DNA from: Gammaproteobacteria bacterium
GTDB lineage: Bacteria > Pseudomonadota > Gammaproteobacteria > HTCC5015
NCBI GenBank assembly: GCA_016928055.1
Contig: JAFGLM010000033.1
Location: forward strand, 34,764-98,763
Direction: 5' to 3'
DNA length: 64,000 nucleotides
The notes beneath the pieces were generated by a model. The model worked only from the letters and a program-made list of their open reading frames with translations, had not been told where the DNA came from and ran no database searches. Shown here piece after piece: positions 9,682-18,795 of the stretch. Both the position numbers and the translations under genes were made by a program. Position 1 is the first letter of the stretch. Every line of letters starts with the position of its first letter.

Positions 9682-10452
9682 TCACAGCCGGACTTCGACA
9701 CCGGCCGCCTGCATATGGCGCTTGGCTTCTTCAATGGAATACTCGGCAAAGTGAAAAATACTGGCCGCCAACACCGCGTCGGCTTTGCCTTCGACAACCC
9801 CCGCAACCAGATGATCCAGTGTACCGACCCCACCGGAAGCAATGACCGGTAACTTTACCGCCTCACTGATGGTTCGGGTTAAGTTAAGATCAAAACCGAG
9901 TTTAGTGCCATCGCGATCCATACTGGTCAACAAAATTTCACCGGCGCCATACGCCTCCATCTTCAACGCCCATTCCACCGCGTCAATGCCTGTCGCGATA
10001 CGTCCACCATGTGTATAAACCTCCCAACGCGCCGGATTGCTGCCAGGAATCTGTTTGGCATCAATCGCCACCACTATGCATTGCGCGCCCACCAGGTCGG
10101 TTGCCTGCTTGATCAGATCCGGATTGCTGATCGCCGCAGTATTCACACCCACTTTATCAGCACCGGCATTCAGCATACGGCGGACATCGGCGAAACTGCG
10201 TATCCCGCCACCAACCGTCAACGGAATAAATACCTGCTCCGCGACCTGCTCAACGACATGTACCATAGTTTCGCGATTGTCAGAACTGGCCGTGATATCC
10301 AGAAAAGTCACTTCATCTGCACCTTCGCGATCATAGCGACGAGCGACCTCAACAGGATCACCCGCGTCCCGGATATCAACAAAGTTAACGCCTTTGACAA
10401 CGCGGCCATTGTCAACGTCAAGACAGGGAATAATGCGTTTAGCGAGTGACAC
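9682..10452 (-). CDS. hisF: Imidazole glycerol phosphate synthase cyclase subunit
   Basis: TIM-barrel cyclase that, with the HisH glutaminase, makes imidazole glycerol phosphate and AICAR from PRFAR. It is 256 residues. The start [21 protein letters not shown] contains the catalytic aspartate of the first strand, and the phosphate sites TVGGGIRS and ASGGVGTLD are present. The start codon is GTG. It lies between hisA and hisE on the same strand. Confidence 0.97.
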   Translation of the reverse strand: MSLAKRIIPCLDVDNGRVVKGVNFVDIRDAGDPVEVARRYDREGADEVTFLDITASSDNRETMVHVVEQVAEQVFIPLTVGGGIRSFADVRRMLNAGADKVGVNTAAISNPDLIKQATDLVGAQCIVVAIDAKQIPGSNPARWEVYTHGGRIATGIDAVEWALKMEAYGAGEILLTSMDRDGTKLGFDLNLTRTISEAVKLPVIASGGVGTLDHLVAGVVEGKADAVLAASIFHFAEYSIEEAKRHMQAAGVEVRL

Positions 10453-10512
10453 GCGCGACTCTGGAGAAGAAATACAATAGGAATAATACTTGCCTTGCGG
10501 CTCTCTTAAAAA

Positions 10513-11244
10513 TTATTTGTTACCGAAACGCTTAAATGCTTCGGCCAGATCGATTTCGCCTTCATACAAGGCACGACCGACGATAACACCCATAACACCT
10601 TCCTGTTCCACCTTGGACAGTGCAACCAAATCATCCATATGGTTGACACCGCCGGAGGCAATAACCGGGACACGAACGGACTGAGCGAGTTTGACGGTAG
10701 AAGGGATATTAACGCCTGTCATCATGCCATCACGTGCTATGTCTGTGTATACAATCGCGTCTACCCCATCGCGCTCAAAATGTTGCGCTAAATCGATAAC
10801 ATCGTGATTGGAAAGCTTGCTCCAGCCATCAATAGCAACTTTGCCGTCTTTTGCATCAAGACCAACGATAATATGACCCGGAAAAGACAAACACAGGTCA
10901 TTTACAAAATGTGGTTCGCTGACAGCTTTGGTGCCAATGATAACGTAACTGACGCCGGCATCCAGATACTCCTGTACCGTGTCTTCATCACGAATACCAC
11001 CACCCACCTGTATTGACAACTGTGGATACGATTCCGCAATACTGTGTATGACATCCGAGTTACGCGGTTTGCCTGCCATAGCCCCGTCCAGATCAATCAC
11101 GTGCAACCGCTCAGCACCGGCATCAACCCAGCGCTTCACCATGTCCAACGGGTTATCGGAAAAAACGGTATGTTCTTCCATTCTTCCCTGGCGCAAGCGA
11201 ACACATTTTCCTTCTTTCAAATCAATCGCCGGAATAATTAACAC
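10513..11244 (-). CDS. hisA: ProFAR isomerase
   Basis: Catalyses the Amadori isomerisation of ProFAR to PRFAR in histidine synthesis. It is a 243-residue TIM barrel with the first-strand aspartate in [14 protein letters not shown], a second catalytic aspartate in [15 protein letters not shown], and phosphate-binding VGGGIRD and [10 protein letters not shown]. The start is GTG with AAGGTG upstream. It lies between hisH and hisF. Confidence 0.97.
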   Translation of the reverse strand: MLIIPAIDLKEGKCVRLRQGRMEEHTVFSDNPLDMVKRWVDAGAERLHVIDLDGAMAGKPRNSDVIHSIAESYPQLSIQVGGGIRDEDTVQEYLDAGVSYVIIGTKAVSEPHFVNDLCLSFPGHIIVGLDAKDGKVAIDGWSKLSNHDVIDLAQHFERDGVDAIVYTDIARDGMMTGVNIPSTVKLAQSVRVPVIASGGVNHMDDLVALSKVEQEGVMGVIVGRALYEGEIDLAEAFKRFGNK

Positions 11245-11290
11245 AATAACACCTTAGGGTTTTTAAATACTGAAATAACTGTCAGGGAAT

Positions 11291-11935
11291 TCAGCTCTGT
11301 CCATTCCAATGCACAAAGTTGTTAAGTAATTTCAAACCTTCATCCGCGCTTTTCTCCGGGTGAAACTGTACAGCGAATACATTCCCACGCGCAATAGCAC
11401 AGGTAAACTCAATTCCATAATCAGTCGTGCCAACGATTACATCGGCATCCTGTGGCTTAACATAATAGCTATGTACAAAATAAAAACGCGCGCCATCAGA
11501 AATTCCGCGCCACAAGGGATGCCGGCGTTGCTGCTTAACTCGATTCCAGCCCATATGCGGGAGTTTGTACTGACTACTTTGCAGTTCGGCATGATTGCCA
11601 AAGAAGTGAACCTCACCATCAAATACATCCAGACAGCCAGTGCCCTTGTTTTCTTCGCTGTGCGTCATCAATACCTGCAACCCCATACAAATACCGAGAA
11701 AAGGCTTTTCTGTAGCCGCCTTTAACAGCGCTTCAATGAGATTATGTTCGCGTAAGGCATGCATGCACCCCCGGGCGGCGCCCTGACCCGGCACAATAAC
11801 ACGATCAGCAGCTGCAATGACTTTGACATCGTCTGTCAGGACGACATGCATTTGCTTGTCGACGACACGCTCAACCGCCTTGGCAACCGAACGCAGATTA
11901 CCCATGCCATAATCGACCACTGCAATGGTTTTCAT
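11291..11935 (-). CDS. hisH: Imidazole glycerol phosphate synthase glutaminase subunit
   Basis: Class I glutamine amidotransferase that supplies ammonia to HisF. It is 214 residues, with the nucleophile C83 in FLGICMGLQVLM and the histidine and glutamate of the triad in VQFHPEKS. The oxyanion motif VPGQGA follows the first strands. It is the second gene in the hisBHAFE order. Confidence 0.96.
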   Translation of the reverse strand: MKTIAVVDYGMGNLRSVAKAVERVVDKQMHVVLTDDVKVIAAADRVIVPGQGAARGCMHALREHNLIEALLKAATEKPFLGICMGLQVLMTHSEENKGTGCLDVFDGEVHFFGNHAELQSSQYKLPHMGWNRVKQQRRHPLWRGISDGARFYFVHSYYVKPQDADVIVGTTDYGIEFTCAIARGNVFAVQFHPEKSADEGLKLLNNFVHWNGQS

Positions 11936-12016
11936 CGAATAGAAATATTTACCGGTGATTTAGAATTTGAGGATGCAAGTCAACCTGTTAACAGTCATGA
12001 TTGCTGAACCTGTTAC

Positions 12017-12610
12017 CTACAAAGCTCCTTTGGTGCTAGGCAAAATACCTGCCATTTTTGGATCGATTTCGACAGCGGCACGCACCGCACGCCCAAACGC
12101 CTTAAACACGGTTTCAGCAATATGGTGGGCATTTTTCCCTTCGATATTATCAACATGCAAGGTGACGCAGGCATGGTTGACAAAACCCTGAAAAAACTCC
12201 ATCAATAAGTCCACATCAAATTCACCTACGCGCGAACGTGGAAAATTGACACGCCAACCAAGACCGGGACGACCCGAACAATCCAGCACCACACGGGATA
12301 AGGCTTCGTCCAGTGGCACATAAGCCTGCGCGTAGCGACGTATACCGATCTTTTCAGCCAATGCCTGATTGAATGCCTGTCCTAGTGTAATCCCTACATC
12401 CTCCACAGTGTGATGCGCATCGATCTGCAAATCACCCCTGGCGGTAATGTCGAGATCCAGCATTCCGTGACGTGCTACCTGTTCCAGCATATGCTCAAAA
12501 AAAGGCAACCCGATATCAAGCTTGCACTGACCGCTACCATCAAGATTGAGTTTGATGCTGATTTGCGTTTCTTTGGTATCGCGATTAACGCTTGCGACTC
12601 GCGCCGACAT
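12017..12610 (-). CDS. hisB: Imidazoleglycerol-phosphate dehydratase (monofunctional)
   Basis: Manganese-dependent dehydratase making imidazole acetol phosphate. It is 197 residues from ATG 12610, which has GGAG upstream. The frame is open 16 codons further, but that extension is not conserved. Metal-binding motifs [10 protein letters not shown] and [17 protein letters not shown] are present. There is no fused phosphatase domain, unlike the enteric HisB. It is the first his gene of the block, downstream of dtd. Confidence 0.95.
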   Translation of the reverse strand: MSARVASVNRDTKETQISIKLNLDGSGQCKLDIGLPFFEHMLEQVARHGMLDLDITARGDLQIDAHHTVEDVGITLGQAFNQALAEKIGIRRYAQAYVPLDEALSRVVLDCSGRPGLGWRVNFPRSRVGEFDVDLLMEFFQGFVNHACVTLHVDNIEGKNAHHIAETVFKAFGRAVRAAVEIDPKMAGILPSTKGAL

Positions 12611-12684
12611 AAAAATGACTCCGAATATTTGCGCTAAGGATACATTAGCAATCTGCAATTGTCAGTTTTGTGAAGCCCGTAAAT

Positions 12685-13134
12685 TCATGATGAACGTTTT
12701 GTCTGCAACCAGAAAGTTACCGGGCCATCATTGATAAGAGCAACTTGCATATCAGCGCCAAATTCGCCTGTTTGCGGTTTCAAACCCTGAGCCGCTACAT
12801 AATCTACCAACAGGCTGAAAAGTCGTTGCCCGGTTTGCGGATCCGCCGCCGGGTGAAAACTGGGTCGCATACCCTTGTCCGTATCGGCGGCCAGTGTAAA
12901 TTGCGGTACCAACAACACCCCGCCATGAATATCGGCCACGCTCAGATTCATTTTGTCGGCGGTGTCGCCGAATACCCGGTAACCGCAAATCCTCTCTGCG
13001 AGGCGCTCCGCGTCAAGCTCGGTATCGCTATTTTCGACTGCAATCAGAACCAGCAAACCGGCGTCGATCTGTGCGATACAAATATTATTGACTTCAACCC
13101 GCGCTGAGCTCACTCGCTGAATTAAGCCAATCAT
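12685..13134 (-). CDS. dtd: D-aminoacyl-tRNA deacylase
   Basis: Removes D-amino acids (and glycine from tRNA-Ala) mischarged on tRNA. It is 149 residues and begins MIGLIQRVSSARVEV. The cross-subunit Gly-cisPro motif is intact in NDGPVTFWL. The other family motif reads PQFTLAADT, where many homologues have SQFTL. It lies 74 bp upstream of hisB on the same strand. The small RNA gene begins on the other strand about 245 bp away. Confidence 0.94.
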   Translation of the reverse strand: MIGLIQRVSSARVEVNNICIAQIDAGLLVLIAVENSDTELDAERLAERICGYRVFGDTADKMNLSVADIHGGVLLVPQFTLAADTDKGMRPSFHPAADPQTGQRLFSLLVDYVAAQGLKPQTGEFGADMQVALINDGPVTFWLQTKRSS

Positions 13135-13311
13135 AACTTTGGTTCCATACTCTGTTTGTGATCCCCGGCGTCGATTTCGAAAAGTGAAACTGCGCGCTAT
13201 TTACCGGGATTTGTCCGGAAAAGGCAAGTTACCATCGATTTTTTCAAGGATACCTCCGATTGAGTCACTTTGTGACCCGCATATTGGAATCCTACAGGCC
13301 CATGCAAAATT

Positions 13312-13329
13312 TGTAAGATTTTTCCTACA
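13312..13329 (+). promoter_or_regulatory. GacA/UvrY-type activator box upstream of the small RNA
   Basis: TGTAAG, six bases, then CCTACA, against the known upstream activating consensus TGTAAG-N6-CTTACA of rsm/csr small RNA genes. Spacing is exact and only one base differs. Its centre is about 60 bp before the probable start of the small RNA, a suitable place for an activator site. Confidence 0.8.
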
Positions 13330-13380
13330 AGCTATTCAGCCAATGCACAATATCCTTCGACATCCCCCTATGAGATTCTT

Positions 13381-13568
13381 CAGTCGTCCAAAAAGGATAC
13401 TGGATCAGGAAAAAGGATTTTCGCAAGGAAGGAAATGGACCCTCGCAGGATGCGGGGTTAAGTCAGGGATCGACTTAGCAGGAAGCAAAAGGATGCTCAA
13501 CGTCACCTAAAATAGCCAGGATGGTTATTTGAGAACCCCGGCGGGAAATCACCGCCGGGGTTTTTTTT
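13381..13568 (+). ncRNA. CsrB/RsmZ-family small RNA (CsrA/RsmA-sequestering)
   Basis: The region carries 13 GGA motifs in under 190 nt. Four of them lie in the loops of perfect short hairpins: 13409-13422 (loop AGGA), 13441-13457 (AGGAT), 13459-13477 (AGGGATC) and 13511-13529 (AGGAT). It ends in a strong rho-independent terminator. This is the signature of RNAs that titrate the translational repressor CsrA/RsmA. A GacA-type box lies upstream, and a weak -10 (TATGAG, 13369-13374) suggests a start near 13381. The exact 5' end is inferred. A 123-codon frame across this region is a chance frame. Confidence 0.85.
13536..13568 (+). terminator. Terminator of the CsrB-like RNA
   Basis: A perfect 9-bp stem, CCCCGGCGG with CCGCCGGGG, has a 7-nt loop (13545-13551) and is followed by eight T residues (13561-13568). 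It is the strongest terminator in the window. The GGA at the top of the stem may be a further CsrA contact. Confidence 0.95.
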
Positions 13569-13789
13569 GCTCAAAAATGCCCTCATAGCGCATTTTTATC
13601 TGATTTTGTACTACAAACCCTCCACTATCCGGGCACTGTTGTAATCTATACATTGAACGCCAACCCCCCGATGCTATGCTTGCTGACACTATTTTCAGCA
13701 TAACTAATGATGTCGCCGAACCAGTATACAGTCAGGACACGACCCGCTAATCGAGACCGCTGAGATTTTTTTCTTACAGAGAAAATAGA

Positions 13790-14494
13790 GTGAACATGCA
13801 ACCTGATACCAGCAATATCGCTATTCCAATCATACCGGGCCTTGGCATTCGTATCGCAAAAATTGCTGATTTGGTCGGCGGCAAAAAAAACCTCGCCAAA
13901 GCCATCGGCATATCGGAATCACAGCTTTACCGCTATATATCCGGCGATAGCCATCCCACTGTCGAGCCACTGGCTGCAATAGCCCGCTGCGGCAGTGTAC
14001 GCCTGGACTGGTTGGTTCTGGGTGAGGGCCCTACCGGAATCATTCCGGAAATCAATGACCCCGGCGCTGGGTACAACGATCAACCCAATTTTGTACAGAT
14101 CGAAGAATACATTGATGACGGCATCAATACCGTCAATTTATCAACCAGCGATCTGGGTAAATTTTTATTTAATCAGTTGTGGTTGGTAAACGCCGGACTG
14201 AATATCGAGCACTTGCGACTGATAAGGGCGCACGGCGATGCCATGGCACCCACTATCGATAACGGCGATTTGATGATAGTCGATGTCACTCAGACAAAAT
14301 TTAACGGCGATGCGATTTACTTATTACGTATAGACACCCGATTGCTGATCGCAAAAAGAATTCAGCACACGGCGGATAATGGTCTGGTCATCGTCAATGA
14401 TAATCCAGCCTATCGTGATCAACATATCGCACACGACCAAAAAGATTCGCTCGATATCGCGGGCAAAATAGTCTGGGCCGGCGGCCTGGTCTAA
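13790..14494 (+). CDS. HTH regulator with an S24 (LexA/CI-like) domain lacking the catalytic serine
   Basis: About 234 residues. The helix-turn-helix is at about 30-60 (KNLAKAIGISESQLYRYISG), and a C-terminal S24 peptidase fold follows. The position of the self-cleavage serine, normally GDSM, reads GDAM (A151), while the lysine is kept (K189), at the usual 38-residue spacing. The protein should therefore fold and dimerise like a phage-type repressor but not self-cleave. Starts at GTG 13790 and ATG 13796 are both possible. TGTA/TACA palindromes upstream could be operators. The target genes are unknown. Confidence 0.85.
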   Translation: MNMQPDTSNIAIPIIPGLGIRIAKIADLVGGKKNLAKAIGISESQLYRYISGDSHPTVEPLAAIARCGSVRLDWLVLGEGPTGIIPEINDPGAGYNDQPNFVQIEEYIDDGINTVNLSTSDLGKFLFNQLWLVNAGLNIEHLRLIRAHGDAMAPTIDNGDLMIVDVTQTKFNGDAIYLLRIDTRLLIAKRIQHTADNGLVIVNDNPAYRDQHIAHDQKDSLDIAGKIVWAGGLV

Positions 14495-15942
14495 TCCCGC
14501 CAAAAATCAGGGGTAAATAGTACCAGCAAGGTAAAAATTTCCAGGCGTCCCAGTAGCATTCCGGCACATAACAACCATTTAGCGAAATCGTTCAGCCCCG
14601 CATAGTTTTTTCCAACTTCCCCCAGACCTGGCCCTAAATTGTTCAAACAGGCAGCCACCGCCGAAAACGCCGTGATCTGATCCATACCAGCCAACATAAG
14701 CAATAAAAGCATGCCACAAAAAACAGCTACATAAGCAGCAAAAAATCCCCACACCGCTTCGATAATACGTTCATCCAGATGCATGTGGCCCATCTTGATA
14801 TTGAGTTGCGCGCGTGGATGAACCAGGCGTTTTAATTCACGTATACCCTGTTTTAATAACAATAAGAATCTGACGACTTTAATACCGCCGCCTGTTGAAC
14901 CGGAACAACCACCAATAATACTGACAAAAATCAGAATAACCGGCAAAAATCCCGGCCACTCATAATAGTTGGCAGTAGTAAATCCAGTGGTGGTACCGAT
15001 GGATATTGCCTGAAAAATACCATTCCAGAAAGCCGTACTAAAATCTTTGTCAACACGCGCAATGAACAGATAGGAAACAGCAATAATGGTGGTTAAGATG
15101 AGTATTATTAAATAAGCCTTAATCTCAGCATCCTGCAAAAAGGGCTTTAAACTCAACTTACGCGCTGCCAGAAAATGGAGCCCAAAGTTCATACCGGATA
15201 GCAACATAAAAACCACACAAACCATTTCGATTGCATGGCTGTTAAAATACCCGATGCTGGCATCATGGGTTGAAAATCCTCCAATTGATACGGTTGAAAA
15301 AGCATGACATATCGCATCAAAAAAACTCATGCCCGCCAGCCAATAAGCCAACATACAGGCAATTGTTAATCCCAGATAAATATACCAAAGCGCCTTGGCA
15401 GTTTCGGCAATTCGTGGCGTCAGTTTACTGTCTTTTACAGGCCCGGGGGTTTCGGCTCGATACAGTTGCATGCCACCAACTCCCAACATAGGCAAAATCG
15501 CAACCGCCAGAACAATAATACCCATGCCGCCAACCCATTGCAGCCATTGTCGGTAAAACAATAATGATTCCGGCAAACTATCCAGGCCAACGATGACATT
15601 CGCACCGGTGGTGGTCAGCCCTGAAAAACTTTCGAATGCTGCATCAGTAAACGACAGTGAAACTGCCGGAGACAAAAAAAACGGCATAGCACCAAACAAA
15701 CCCAACAAAGTCCAGAACAATACCACCACGATAAAGCCATCTCGCAATCGTAACTCTTCCGTCTTCTTGCGCACCGGCAACCACAACAACAATCCGATTG
15801 ATATCGTAATGAGAGTGGCATAAGCGAAAGACAGCAACTCGCCGTCACTGTGCAACCAGGAAACGATCAATGGCGGCATCATTCCGCTACTAAAAACAAT
15901 CAGTAGCAGTCCGAAGATTCTTTGGATACTTTGGTATTGCAA
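14491..15942 (-). CDS. trkH: Trk system potassium uptake protein TrkH
   Basis: Membrane pore subunit of the low-affinity K+ transporter. About 483 residues with four pore-loop repeats; selectivity-filter glycines are seen in TTTGANV, STVSIGGFS, TTTGFTT and NNLGPGL. I chose TTG 15942 because a well-placed GGAG lies 7 nt upstream. An upstream TTG at 15957 would add five residues but has poor spacing. It directly follows trkA (20 bp), which encodes its regulatory subunit. The 3' end overlaps the convergent S24 regulator by 4 bp. Confidence 0.95.
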   Translation of the reverse strand: MQYQSIQRIFGLLLIVFSSGMMPPLIVSWLHSDGELLSFAYATLITISIGLLLWLPVRKKTEELRLRDGFIVVVLFWTLLGLFGAMPFFLSPAVSLSFTDAAFESFSGLTTTGANVIVGLDSLPESLLFYRQWLQWVGGMGIIVLAVAILPMLGVGGMQLYRAETPGPVKDSKLTPRIAETAKALWYIYLGLTIACMLAYWLAGMSFFDAICHAFSTVSIGGFSTHDASIGYFNSHAIEMVCVVFMLLSGMNFGLHFLAARKLSLKPFLQDAEIKAYLIILILTTIIAVSYLFIARVDKDFSTAFWNGIFQAISIGTTTGFTTANYYEWPGFLPVILIFVSIIGGCSGSTGGGIKVVRFLLLLKQGIRELKRLVHPRAQLNIKMGHMHLDERIIEAVWGFFAAYVAVFCGMLLLLMLAGMDQITAFSAVAACLNNLGPGLGEVGKNYAGLNDFAKWLLCAGMLLGRLEIFTLLVLFTPDFWRD

Positions 15943-15962
15943 AGAGAAGCTCCACAATTGCC

Positions 15963-17336
15963 TTAGATAAAACCAACATCCACCTGGAACAGACGTTCCA
16001 CTTCAGCAATACATTTTTTATCGGTCAGAAACAAAATCAGGTGATCGCCCGGCTCAACAACAACGTCCTTTTGCAGGATCAATACTTCTTCGCCTCTGAC
16101 GACAGCGCCGATTGTGCTGCCGGGCGGCAAATCCAGTTCATCAACCAGACGGCCCACTACTTTTGAAGTGCGGCTGTCACCATGTGCAACCGCTTCTATT
16201 GCCTCAGCCGCTCCACGGCGTAGAGAGTGCACCGCCACCACATCACCACGACGCACATGCGCCAGCAATGTGCCAATGGTTGCCTGGCGAGGTGAAATAA
16301 CCACATCAATTTCGCTATCCTGAATTAAATCAACATAAGCCGGACTGTTAACGATACACATCACCACACCCGCGCCCATGCGCTTTGCCAGCATTGCCGA
16401 GAGAATATTGGTTTCATCGTTATCGGTGACACCACAAAAAATATCCATGCGATGAATATTTTCTTCGTTGAGTAACTCTTCGTCCGACGCGACACCACGC
16501 AAGACGATTGTTTTGTCCAGTTGTTCTGATAATTCGCGCACGCGATCTTTATTGAGCTCAATCAATTTCACCTGGTATTTGTTTTCCAGCGTTTTCGCCA
16601 GACGGGCGCCAATATTTCCGCCACCGGCCAGCATGATATTTTTCACGGCCGTATCGAGCTGGCGCATTTCACTCAGTACTGCCCGAATGTCTTTCCTGGT
16701 TGCCAGGAAAAATACTTCATCATGAACATCAATAACCGTATCACCGGTCGGCACAATCGCCTTGCCTTTCCGGTAAATGGCAACAACTTTAGTGCGTATA
16801 CCCGGCATGTGTTTTTTGAGCGTCCGTAACATTTGCCCGACCAACGGCGCGCCCGGATAAGTTTTCACGCCCACCAGTTGCACCTTGCCACCGGCAAAAT
16901 CAAGCACCTGCAAAGCACCCTGAAATTCAATCAATCGCTCGATATGATCGGTCAGAATTTGTTCAGGGCTGATTAAAACATCGATAGGTGTTGCTAACCG
17001 ATCAAATAATTGCGGCTCGGTCTGATATTCGGAAGAACGTATGCGTGCAATCTTGGTGGGGATACGAAATAGTGTGTAGGCAACCTGACAGGCAACCATA
17101 TTGGTTTCGTCGCTGGAAGTTACTGCGATCAGCATATCAGCGTCTTCAGCGCCGGCGGCGCGCAAGGTACCGGGATGCGAACCCACACCGTGAACCGTTT
17201 TGATATCGAGACGATCCTGTAAATCACGCAAGCGATAAACGTCGGTATCAATCACGCTGATATCGTTGTTTTCACCGGCCAGTATATTGGCAATCGAAGT
17301 GCCGACCGCACCTGCCCCAAGGATAATAATTTTCAT
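15963..17336 (-). CDS. trkA: Trk system potassium transport regulatory protein TrkA
   Basis: Peripheral cytoplasmic protein that binds NAD(H) and nucleotides and gates TrkH. It is 457 residues in two tandem RCK units, each with a Rossmann domain (GAGAVGTSIANIL at the start, AGGGNIGARLAKTLE near 235) and a TrkA-C domain. Both units are complete. It precedes trkH in one transcription unit and follows rsmB after 115 bp. Confidence 0.96.
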   Translation of the reverse strand: MKIIILGAGAVGTSIANILAGENNDISVIDTDVYRLRDLQDRLDIKTVHGVGSHPGTLRAAGAEDADMLIAVTSSDETNMVACQVAYTLFRIPTKIARIRSSEYQTEPQLFDRLATPIDVLISPEQILTDHIERLIEFQGALQVLDFAGGKVQLVGVKTYPGAPLVGQMLRTLKKHMPGIRTKVVAIYRKGKAIVPTGDTVIDVHDEVFFLATRKDIRAVLSEMRQLDTAVKNIMLAGGGNIGARLAKTLENKYQVKLIELNKDRVRELSEQLDKTIVLRGVASDEELLNEENIHRMDIFCGVTDNDETNILSAMLAKRMGAGVVMCIVNSPAYVDLIQDSEIDVVISPRQATIGTLLAHVRRGDVVAVHSLRRGAAEAIEAVAHGDSRTSKVVGRLVDELDLPPGSTIGAVVRGEEVLILQKDVVVEPGDHLILFLTDKKCIAEVERLFQVDVGFI

Positions 17337-17451
17337 AGAAGCTCTGCCACGTCGGTTTACTAATTTGATTACTGCGTCGCAAGGCTACCGATTATACCGG
17401 CCTTATCTAACCCGGACGATGTTTGTTTAAAAATTTGCCGGATATTATTGC

Positions 17452-18795
17452 CTATCCACGTTTAACCAGTTTCGCGTAATAGAAACCGTCTCTTTCCAGA
17501 CTACCGGTTAAAATCTGCGTACCGACCTTGCATTCAACCGACTGCGGAATGGTTACGCCGGACGCCTCTGCATCGATTGTTTCGGTTAAAAACGCCAGAA
17601 TCTGTTGCTCATTCTCGGCTTTAAACACAGAGCAGGTGCAATAAATCATGATTCCACCGGGGGCCAGCGTTTTCCATAACGACCGTAGCAAACGCGCCTG
17701 CCGATCAACAAGTGCATCAATATCCGTCGGTCTTCTCAATAATTGAATGTCCGGATGGCGCCGTATAACACCACTGGCGGAACAGGGTGCATCCAGCAAA
17801 ATCCTTTGAAAAGGCCGCCCATCCCACCAGCTTGCAAGCTCCACCGCATCCGCAATACTGAGCTCAACGGGTGCATTCGCATAGCCCAGCCGTTGCAGAT
17901 TATCAGTTATTTTTGCGACTCTGGCCGCATCAATTTCCACCGCTACCAGCTGAGCCAATTCAGGCTGGCATTCCAGCATATGCGTGGTTTTACCGCCAGG
18001 CGCTGCACAGGCATCCAGTACGCGCTGGCCCTTCTCTATTTCAAGTAAGGGAGCCGCCCACTGCGCCGCTGCGTCCTGAATCGAAAACCATCCCTGCTCA
18101 AAGCCGGGCAATTCTTTGACATCACAGGCATTTATAAGCCGTACCGCCATAGGTTGTTCACTTACCGCGACAGCGCTCAGGCCCGCCTCGGCCAGCTGTG
18201 CCAAATAGGCATCACGGCCAATCTGAGCGTGGTTAACGCGTATCACCATCGGCGCCTGCTGCGAGTTTGCCTGTAGAAGTGCCTGCCAGTGCTGTGGCCA
18301 ATCCTGTCGTAACAGCTTAATAATCCAATCAGCTGCGTTGTAACGTGCCGAGTCGGATTGCAGCAGTGCTACGCCCGCTAACTGCTCGCGCTGACGCTGA
18401 TATCCGCGCAGGACTGCATTCAATAAGCCTTTCGCCCAGGATTTTCCCAGCATTACGGCGGTGTTAACGGTTTCCGATACAACGGCGTATTCAGGCACGC
18501 GGTGATGCTGCAATTGAAATAATCCCATCATAATAAGCAGCAGCAAGTCCTGATCTTTCGCTTTAACGGGATGTTTGAGTAAAAGTTTTGTCAGCGCCTG
18601 CAAGTGGAAATAGTGTCGCAAAACACCGTAAGACAGCGCCTTTATCAAAGATCGATTGTTTTCAGCAACAACGGTTTTGGTATTTTCTTTCAGTGTCTGG
18701 TCAAGGCTATGTCGATGCTCGATCACCGCCAGTAATACCTTTAACGCCAGTATTCTTGGGTTATCAGTAAACGAATTTTTTTCAGGACTAATCAT
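17452..18795 (-). CDS. rsmB: 16S rRNA m5C967 methyltransferase
   Basis: Methylates C967 of 16S rRNA with S-adenosylmethionine. It is 447 residues with an N-terminal NusB-like RNA-binding domain and a C-terminal methyltransferase domain. The SAM motif is DACAAPGGKTTHML, and the two family cysteines are in LLDAPCSASGV and YCTCSVF. The start ATG overlaps the fmt stop (TAATG), so the genes are coupled. The def-fmt-rsmB-trkA-trkH order is a well-known gammaproteobacterial arrangement. Confidence 0.95.
   Translation of the reverse strand: MISPEKNSFTDNPRILALKVLLAVIEHRHSLDQTLKENTKTVVAENNRSLIKALSYGVLRHYFHLQALTKLLLKHPVKAKDQDLLLLIMMGLFQLQHHRVPEYAVVSETVNTAVMLGKSWAKGLLNAVLRGYQRQREQLAGVALLQSDSARYNAADWIIKLLRQDWPQHWQALLQANSQQAPMVIRVNHAQIGRDAYLAQLAEAGLSAVAVSEQPMAVRLINACDVKELPGFEQGWFSIQDAAAQWAAPLLEIEKGQRVLDACAAPGGKTTHMLECQPELAQLVAVEIDAARVAKITDNLQRLGYANAPVELSIADAVELASWWDGRPFQRILLDAPCSASGVIRRHPDIQLLRRPTDIDALVDRQARLLRSLWKTLAPGGIMIYCTCSVFKAENEQQILAFLTETIDAEASGVTIPQSVECKVGTQILTGSLERDGFYYAKLVKRG

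Noticed and set aside
13139..13510. 123-codon plus-strand frame over the small RNA locus
   Set aside because: No ribosome site or family resemblance, and it runs through the activator box, the promoter and the GGA hairpins; the RNA explains the sequence better.
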